DNA of 64,000 nucleotides. It comes from Pollenia angustigena. Taxonomy: Eukaryota; Arthropoda; Insecta; Diptera; Polleniidae. Of this stretch, positions 56,680 through 64,000 are shown one piece after another. The translations under genes and the position numbers were made by a program. The notes below the pieces were generated by a model that saw only the letters and a list, made by a program, of their open reading frames with translations, made no database searches and was not told the origin of the DNA. The stretch covers positions 224,191,803-224,255,802 of the forward strand of contig OV884059.1 in assembly GCA_930367215.1 (NCBI GenBank), given 5' to 3'. The first letter of the stretch is position 1. Each line of letters starts with the position of its first letter.

Positions 56680-57790
56680 CAGTGTTACCACTTTGTGGGT
56701 AATTACCCGAATTTGGTATAATTTTTACTGTCGTGGGTAGAGCTTGGGTAATTTCTCATAGGTGTAATTCAGGTGTTATTTGAAATTCTTACTTCAGATA
56801 CCCAAATAAAATCAAGATTCGATTTCAGTGATGACATTTATTTATTTTTAAATATTGTTGATAAACACAGTCTTCTGAACCAAGGTCTCGGTTTCCTTTA
56901 AGGAAGGACTTCAATCATTAAATATAAATTTTCAAAAGTTTGGTAATAATTGTCGTAAGATATGCTCTTAGATTTGGATAAATATGACTATCATAGTGAT
57001 TTATAACTTGAACTTTTTTGAAAAAAGTTATTCAAACTACAATCTAGCCTGGGGGTAGAAATGTTTCCAATATTCCAACATATAACTAATTTTGTTTGTG
57101 TCTGGAAACTTTCAAATGCTTTAGTGTGAAGAATATGTAACGCCCGTAACAGTTGTAAAACTGAATTTCGAAAGGGACCGTTGTATAACACCCTGCAGGC
57201 AGTTTGTTTACTAAATAAGGTATAAGGGGTGAAATGGTAGACAAAACAAACAAAAAATAATTTTAATTGCAGTTTAATACACGGCATTGCCAATTGAAAC
57301 TGACTCTTAACAAATAGGCACCGCACCTGTCCTTGACGAAATGCAGTGCAGACGTCCAATTTTGTTCCTCTTTTCCGAGCATTGCTGTTGACCTCCAACA
57401 CGTCAATTGTTGCTAATTTATCAGAACAAACCAGTGACTTCACAAACCTACGGAAAACAATCAAGGGGTGTCACATCGCACGGCCTTGATGTCTAATTAA
57501 CAGGTTATTTTCTCTAAATCAACAAATCGCCTTCGTTTGTGAAAAAATAAGTTACGATCGATTGCATGAAAAAGTGAGAGCAGTATGACAGTTCGTTTGA
57601 CAGATAACCTTTCGTTAGTTCTTTCGGGCTAAAAAACACCCATCATAAACGAATGGCAATTAACATTTTTTCTTTGTAAATGTCTTTTATTAAATAAAAC
57701 TTCAATTTTGTATCAGGTGTAATTTTATCTAAATCGGGTAATTTTGCTTTATCTCAAGTGTAATTTTGAATTTTGCTGGTGGTAACACTG
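56680..57790. mobile_element. 1.1-kb hAT element with 8-bp target duplication
   Basis: Ends CAGTGTTACCAC and GTGGTAACACTG; flanks GTGTACAC (56672-56679) and GTGTGCAC (57791-57798), 7 of 8 identical. The words GGGTAATT and GGTGTAATTTT are repeated near both ends. A 157-codon minus-strand frame inside has no transposase motif. Confidence 0.82.
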
Positions 57791-57878
57791 GTGTGCACAC
57801 TCATAGAAGAGAATTTTACAACATTAACAACAACATATTGGCAAATCCTGCGGGACGAAAGCTGGAGGGCCATACCAC

Positions 57879-58000
57879 CAGTGTTACCGTCGGATATTTT
57901 AAAAAAGTACCAAAAAAAGGGGATATCTACAAAAAAAGTGGCACCAAAAAGGGGATTTTTAAAAAATAAGTACACCACGTTATGCAGTTTTTACGTTTTT
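57879..58000 (-). mobile_element. Terminus of a hAT-like element, interrupted by array 2
   Basis: TIR CAGTGTTACCGTCGGATA, then GTACCAAAAAAAGGGGATAT and AAAAAGTGGCACC. In reverse it matches 28803-28890 beside array 1. The second mini-me-like array starts at 58001, so the other end of this element is not recognised. Confidence 0.6.
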
Positions 58001-60385
58001 ATACCCTTCACCGAAGGTAAGAGGGTATATATAACTTTGTCATTCCGTTTGTATGTTCCACAATACTGATCCTACACCCTATAATGTATATATATTCTGG
58101 GTCCTTATGAAAAGCGAAGCTCAAATCCGGTTGTCCGTCTGTCCGTCTGTCCGTGTGTATGTTGAAATGGGTTTTCCGAAAACCCCAGAAATGATGTGGA
58201 CCAGGTTAATGTATGTTTATGTCACATATACTCCGTTTAAGTTTGCTATTGAAATTCAGCCAGATCGGTCCAAAAATGACGGAGATATGAGCAAAAAACC
58301 ACGACTACCTCTAAATTTTTCCAGAAATCCCTTGTTGTTGTTGTATTTTATTTATTTCTGTATATCTTGAGAACGGCAAGAGCCAAAGTTTCCAAATTGG
58401 GTACAAACATTTAGATTATCAATATACAGTATCCAACAAAATATGGGCGGGATTGGAAAAGTGGGCGTGGTACCTCCCATACAAAAAAAAATCAAAAATT
58501 GTATATAAACCTGAATTTTTGGACTGTCATATGACCTATGGCTACGCCTTATATGTATATATATAATATAATGTATATATATTCTGGGTCCTTATGAAAA
58601 GCGAAGCTCAAATCCGGTTGTCCGTCTGTCCGTCTGTCCGTGTGTATGTTGAAATGGGTTTTCCGAAAACCCCAGAAATGATGTGGACCAGGTTAATGTA
58701 TGTTTATGTCACATATACTCCGTTTAAGTTTGCTATTGAAATTCAGCCAGATCGGTCCAAAAATGACGGAGATATGAGCAAAAAACCACGACTACCTCTA
58801 AATTTTTCCAGAAATCCCTTGTTGTTGTTGTATTTTATTTATTTCTGTATATCTTGAGAACGGCAAGAGCCAAAGTTTCCAAATTGGGTACAAACATTTA
58901 GATTATCAATATACAGTATCCAACAAAATATGGGCGGGATTGGAAAAGTGGGCGTGGTACCTCCCATACAAAAAAAATCAAAAATTGTATATAAACCTGA
59001 ATTTTTGGACTGTCATATGACCTATGGCTACGCCTTATATATCAAAAGATCGAAAATCTTTAGTAGAAAATATTTTCTGAAAATTTTGGAAAAATCGGTT
59101 CAGATACAAAAAAGTTATAACCAAAATATAATTTTTTTTAAAAAATACCCATTTACGGGAGCCATAGGTCTTTCTGAGTCCACGTTTTATCACAAAGTAA
59201 ATGGTAAATTTATTCCTAAAGACATCGGTATATAAATCTTTCAAATCGGTTAATAAAAGACTGAGTTATGTCCAAAGTACTGAAATCCAAAAAAATATGT
59301 CTTTTTTTATACCCTTCACCGAAGGTAAGAGGGTATATATAACTTTGTCATTCCGTTTGTATGTTCCACAATATTGATCCTACACCCTATAATGTATATA
59401 TATTCTGGGTCCTTATGAAAAGCGAAGTTCAAATCCGGTTGTCCGTCTGTCCGTCTGTCCGTGTGTATGTTGAAATGGGTTTTCCAAAAACCCCAGAAAT
59501 GATGTGGACTAGGTTGATGTATGTTTATATCACATATACTCCGTTTAAGTTTGCTATTGAATTTCAGCCAGATCGGTCCAAAAATGACGGAGATATGAGC
59601 AAAAAACCACGACTGCCTCTGATTTTGCCCAAAAATCCCTTGTTGTTGTATTTTTATACCCTTCACCGAAGGTAAGAGGGTATATATAACTTTGTCATTC
59701 CGTTTGTATGTTCCACAATATTGATCCTACACCCTATAATGTATATATATTCTGGGTCCTTATGAAAAGCGAAGTTCAAATCCGGTTGTCCGTCTGTCCG
59801 TCTGTCCGTGTGTATGTTGAAATGGGTTTTCCAAAAACCCCAGAAATGATGTGGACTAGGTTGATGTATGTTTATATCACATATACTCCGTTTAAGTTTG
59901 CTATTGAATTTCAGCCAGATCGGTCCAAAAATGACGGAGATATGAGCAAAAAACCACGACTGCCTCTGATTTTGCCCAAAAATCCCTTGTTGTTGTTGTA
60001 TTTTTTTATTTCTGTATATCTTGAGAACGACAAGAGCCAAAGTTTCTAAATTTGGTACAAACATTTAGATTATGCAGATACAGTATCCCACAAAATGCGG
60101 GCGGGATTGGAGAAGTGGGCGTGGTACCTCCCGTACAAAAATTATTAAAAATTGTAGAAAAACCTGAAACACTCGGGAAAATCGGTTCAGATACGAAAAA
60201 GTTATGACCAAAATATAATTTTTTTTTTCGGGAACCATAGATCTTCCCGAGTCCAAGTTTTATAATCAAAATAACTGGCAAATTTCTTCTTTAACACGTC
60301 GATATATAAATCTGTCAAATCGGTTAAGAAATAGCAGAGTTATGACCAAAATACTGCAATCCCAAAAATTACTTTTTTTATAATT
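58001..60385 (+). repeat. Second mini-me/DINE-1-like array, four partial or full units
   Basis: Units start at 58001, about 58564, 59309 and 59656. Each has ATACCCTTCACCGAAGG (missing in the second), the TATATATATTCTGGGTCC core, a short (GTCY)n tract and part of the body. It is a different subfamily from array 1: the region after (GTCY)n is diverged, but CAGATCGGTCCAAAAATGAC and the next about 50 bp are nearly identical. Unit 1 is joined to unit 2 inside a (TA)n tract, and unit 3 is cut at an oligo-T. Confidence 0.8.
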
Positions 60386-60925
60386 AAGTTTGTTTAAATA
60401 TGTATACATATATGTAAGTATATATATATACCTATAACCCAATTTAATGGTAATATTATTCTTAAGCACGTTGGTATATAAATCTGCTAAATCGGTTAAA
60501 AATGGTTAAGTTATGGGCAAAATACTCAAAAAAAGCACTAAAAAACATTAAAATTTTTATTATAAAAACTAAAATTTTAGAGCTGTAATATGACCTATTC
60601 ATACGTTTTAGATATCAAAATATCGGAAAATCGGGGAAAAAACTGATATGGCAAATATATAGCTTTTTTTAAATACCTATTTTCGGGAACCATAGATCTT
60701 CCCGACTCCAAGTTTTATTACCAAAGTAAATGGTAATTTTATACTTTAAGATGTCAGTATAAAAATCTGTCAAATCTGTTACAAAATGGCCGAGTTATGA
60801 CCAAATTCTAAAATTTGATCAAAACTAAACTAACTATACTTAAACTCTTAATATATTTAATAGCACGCAAGCATGTGCAAATAATTAAATAAAACTAAAC
60901 AATACATATTATAAAAATTAGTCAA
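60386..60925 (+). repeat. Degenerate continuation of the mini-me-like body
   Basis: Contains AAATCGGTTAAAAATGG...AAGTTATG, CGGGAACCATAGATCTTCCC and AAATCTGTTACAAAATGGCC...GAGTTATGACC: mutated copies of motifs found in each array monomer. No coding sequence. Confidence 0.6.
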
Positions 60926-61381
60926 ATCGATGGAGCCGTTTTCTGATTTTAGGTAAATCGAAAAAAGTGGGCGTAAAAGTGGGCGGGGAACAATTTTCTT
61001 TCCGTATAAACCTAAGTTGGACCATGGCGATCACTTTAAAGAAAAAATCGTCCAAATCGGTCAAGCCATCCTCAAGTTATGTGCTTCATAGAAAAAGTGG
61101 GCGTAAAAGTAGGCGTGGTAAATTTTTCTTTCGATGGAAACTTAAAATGCATTGATACGAACATTTGAAAGAAAAATTAGTCAAATCGAGGGAGCCGTTT
61201 TCTGATTTTAGAAAAATCGGACAAAGTGGGCGTGAAAGTGGGCGTGGCAAAATGTTCTTTCCGTAAAAACCTAAGTTGGACCATGACGATCATTAGAAAA
61301 AAAAACTGTCCAAATCGGTCCAGCCGTTCTCAACTGATGCAATTACCAACGAACAACATTGATTTTTATTTATATAGATAA
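60926..61381 (+). repeat. About 129-bp tandem repeat, three units
   Basis: GTGGGCGTAAAAGTGGGCG or variants recur at 60967, 61097 and 61225. Alternate units also share GTCAAATCGATGGAGCCGTT (60921, 61190). Ends near ATTTATATAGATA at about 61370-61381, a tail often seen at fly repeat ends. Confidence 0.7.
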
Positions 61382-62536
61382 ACCAGCAAACAAAATAGTA
61401 TGATGGAAGACAAAAATTTTTGTTTTGTCATTAAAAATGCTTTTGGTAACATGCAATGCATTTTATGTTACCAAACATTTAAAACAAAGAAAACATTTTC
61501 AATTTAAAGTCATTTTGACCTTTTTCACAAAGAAATAAATAAATTAAAAGAGGAAAAAAGGAAAATGTTTTTTCTTGAGCAAAAAAACCTTTATACGCAA
61601 AAAATTAAAGAATAAGAGTATTAATTTCAAAATTTTTTTGGTTGGAAAAATGGAAAATTACATCTTATTGACGTGAACGGTATTTTTTTAGTTAAAGGTA
61701 CAAAACTGTCAAAAACAAAAATCTGTCATATAATTCTTGGAAGTAATTGATATTTTTCAAGATGCCAAATAAAAGAGTTAAAATTGAATAAATTGATTAT
61801 TTAGTTGTCACGTCATTTTTAAGTTCTTTTTTTATATTTTTTTGTATGGAATTCATTTTTAATTTAGTTTTGAAAAACTGGAAAATGGAGTTTAAAGAAT
61901 CAAAGTTGATTATCTTAAAAAGAGATGTAAATTTTAGTGCTTTTTGTGAAAAATAACAACATTTTAATATGGTGGCAACCACACTCAATTGGACGTTTGT
62001 GCATTGCCAACTCTTTAAAAATTGTAAAATTGTAATATTCCAATCTGATTTTTTACACTTGGTTAAAGCTTGTTTAAATTGCAACTTTCGGTGGAAAAGT
62101 TTTTCCTTGTGTTTGTTGTAACAAAAATTAAATTTTTCCACTTTTCCATTTTTCCAAAAAATAAAAAAACTGAAATGAATACCCTTAATGGGTTCTACAA
62201 TAAGAGCAAAATGAAAAAAACTTGTAAAATAAAAAATATAGATTTCGAGCCAAATAAGCTTGGAAATCGCTCAGCAAGGCAGACCATTTATAGATGGAAT
62301 GGAATAGAATGGAATTGGTATTTAATTTTATTAACTTTTTTTAAACTTCATTTCCATTTTGCTTTTAAAAGTAAAATTAAAAATTGAATTTTATTTACAT
62401 TGAAGAAATTTAGGCCTTATTAGCTTGATAAAAATAATATTCATATAATTCATTACATTTGCAATGCTTAGTTTTGTGTTTGCTGGGCAATATTATGTTA
62501 TCCAATACAGACGCATTTCATTTAATGAGAGTTTTG
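61382..62536. other. Intergenic, no gene seen
   Basis: A- and T-rich; the 114-codon minus-strand and 105-codon plus-strand frames at 61.8-62.4 kb overlap each other, are Lys/Phe rich, and have no recognised domain. Confidence 0.5.
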
Positions 62537-62962
62537 CCCTGCAAATAATAGGACCAGTCCAAACACGCGTGTAAAGAGTAGTCCACAAGGGACCAGGACT
62601 AGTCCACAAGTAACCCAAACGTATGGAAAAAACCTGGTCTATTTAACATTACGATGTCCTAGGAGAGGACCATATAACCCACCTTTGGACCACTAAGGAG
62701 TAGTTTTAAAACTACTCCATGGTATATAACCCACCTTTGGACCAGTAAGGAGTAGTTTTAAAACTACTCCATGGTATACTCAAGAGGATTAGTTTTGAAG
62801 TCGTTTAAACTCGAAAGCATGTCGTTAAAAAACGAAGACATGTCGTCTCACTACAAACACTTTTTAACAATGGTATGGTCCATGCTTGCATTACATCGGA
62901 CTAGTCCATGGAGTAGTCCATTTTATCAAAATGGGTCAGGTGGTCCAATTTTATTTGCAGGG
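62537..62962. mobile_element. MITE family D, copy 2 (inverted)
   Basis: The same family as 22780-23153 in reverse, ends CCCTGCAAATAATAGGACC and TTTTATTTGCAGGG. It has an extra internal tandem copy of about 57 bp around the perfect palindrome GGAGTAGTTTTAAAACTACT-CC. Flanks read TG on both sides rather than TA. Confidence 0.85.
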
Positions 62963-63915
62963 TGGTTAACTATGTTTTAAACCAGGGATGTCAGCGCCTT
63001 GCACAATTGTGCAAATTAATTCACATGTACGCTTACGCTCTTTTATTTTGCGAGCGTAAAATATAATTGTTTACTGAGAAACACTCTCATTCAGCGGGAA
63101 ATATCGCAAATATTGCAAGGCCTGTTTTGAGGCCTCTAAATATATTTATGTATATAAATAACTGTATGTAGGTACATCTTTTTTTTTTGTTTTATTATCT
63201 TTTTTATTTTATTTATTATCTATGTTTTTGTTTTGTTTTATTTCTGTTTTTGACATTGTACAATGATTTTAAAACAGGGATTTCCATTTCTTTGCACAAT
63301 TGTGCAATTGTGGTTATTTTTTAAGATAGAATTTTAAAATTTTATAAAAATATATATGTAAAGTGAATCCTAATCAACAAAAATTTCAAATTTTCAAAAT
63401 AATTGTTTTGCATTTAAGCTAACGATATGTGTTTTGTTCGTGAAAAAAATTCGTTGATGCCTGTAACAGGGTCCCTTTTTCTTTCGTTAAAAAGACGTAC
63501 CTAAATGCAGAAATTGTTAAGAAAAGAAAAAGCCACAAGAATTTGTTGGTATTTTGTGATTGTAAAAATATTTTTGTTTCTGTACCAATCGCGTCGGTGG
63601 GTTTTTTTTTGTTTGAAAACTCTTTTCTTAAGTAGGTAAAAATATTTAAAAAACAAGTTAAAAAAGTCTTGTTTTGCTACAATTTATGTGTAAACCTATA
63701 CACATAAAAGCAAATGTGACAGCAGGTAAAATTTTTGGGTAAGAAGATGTGTTTTATTGATGTATTAATGAAACTTTATTGTTTCGCACTATTTTTATTG
63801 CTTACTTTTTTATGCTACAATTATATGACCGAGTCTAAAGAGTAAACCTTACTACTTTATGGTATTTATTTAACGTAACTTTGACCTGTTATAATGACTT
63901 TATACATTTTTGCAG
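62963..63915. other. Intergenic with hAT-like termini
   Basis: CAGGGATGTCAGCGCC at 62983 and CAGGGATTTCC at about 63276 look like hAT left ends, each followed by GCACAATTGTGC. 63030-63260 is the inverted partner of 49375-49615. The last about 600 bp may be an intron of the gene entering at 63916. Confidence 0.5.
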
Positions 63916-64000
63916 GCAAACTCAGGTGCGCATTTGGTATTTTGTAAAAAGTTATGATATACCATTAGCTAGAATTAAAATGTATGCACAGATGTTTGAA
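63916..64000 (+). CDS. Possible partial internal exon at the right edge
   Basis: Preceded by a good acceptor (ACATTTTTGCAG ending at 63915). One frame is open to the end of the window for 28 codons from 63917 and reads protein-like: QVRIWYFVKSYDIPLARIKM, then YAQMFE. The other frames hit stops. I do not recognise the protein. It may be an exon of a host gene lying mainly to the right; too short for certainty. Confidence 0.42.

Noticed and set aside
56991..57464. 157-codon minus-strand frame in the 1.1-kb hAT element
   Set aside because: No transposase motif, no BED finger or RW dimerisation block, and it lies inside a short nonautonomous element.

Overview
The window looks like an AT-rich, intron-containing, transposon-packed insect chromosome. 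I infer a higher fly (Diptera, probably a calyptrate such as a blowfly or house-fly relative). The reasons are the single recognisable host gene, its fly-like splice sites, and abundant repeats of the fly (TA)n...(GTCY)n 'mini-me'/DINE-1 type. No bacterial features, CRISPR array or rRNA are present. Only one complete host gene is convincing: a four-exon CASD1-like gene (sialate O-acetyltransferase family) at 11.8-17.8 kb on the plus strand, encoding about 829 aa. A second host gene may begin with a partial exon at the right edge (63.9 kb).

Layout. 0.9-7.8 kb: a 6.9-kb terminal-inverted-repeat (TIR) transposon with a broken DDE-type transposase on the minus strand, riddled with later insertions (a fold-back element, several TAA/TTA-flanked MITEs and a hAT MITE with an 8-bp target duplication). 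7.8-11.6 kb: MITEs and degenerate repeats. 11.8-18 kb: the CASD1-like gene, with repeats in its large third intron. 18.5-25 kb: a short tandem array, a GC-richer minisatellite block and a dense nest of MITEs, one of which can be dated against an empty paralogous site. 25-28.9 kb: a truncated Helitron-type helicase relic and a hAT-like element.

28.9-48.2 kb is the centrepiece: about 11.5 head-to-tail monomers of roughly 820-890 bp resembling an expanded DINE-1/mini-me (Helentron-like) element. Three alternate monomers carry the same 1.56-kb TIR insertion at the same nucleotide, so the array was amplified as a two-monomer higher-order unit after that insertion. The middle copy was then hit by a Penelope-like retroelement: a full-length 832-aa reverse transcriptase/GIY-YIG endonuclease ORF, preceded by a 5'-truncated tandem copy and a 64-bp inverted copy of the tandem junction. 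Both Penelope copies carry a hammerhead-ribozyme-like core.

48.2-57.8 kb: dispersed repeats, a piggyBac-like MITE flanked by TTAA, a 571-bp-period duplication with tRNA-like promoter boxes, and two hAT elements with 8-bp target duplications. 57.9-61.4 kb: a second, diverged mini-me-like array and a 129-bp tandem repeat. The rest is low-complexity intergenic DNA. The main biological story is layered transposon nesting whose order can be read from target duplications, paralogous empty sites and shared breakpoints. The main gene-level surprise is that the CASD1-like protein appears to lack two of the three catalytic-triad residues known in the mammalian enzyme.
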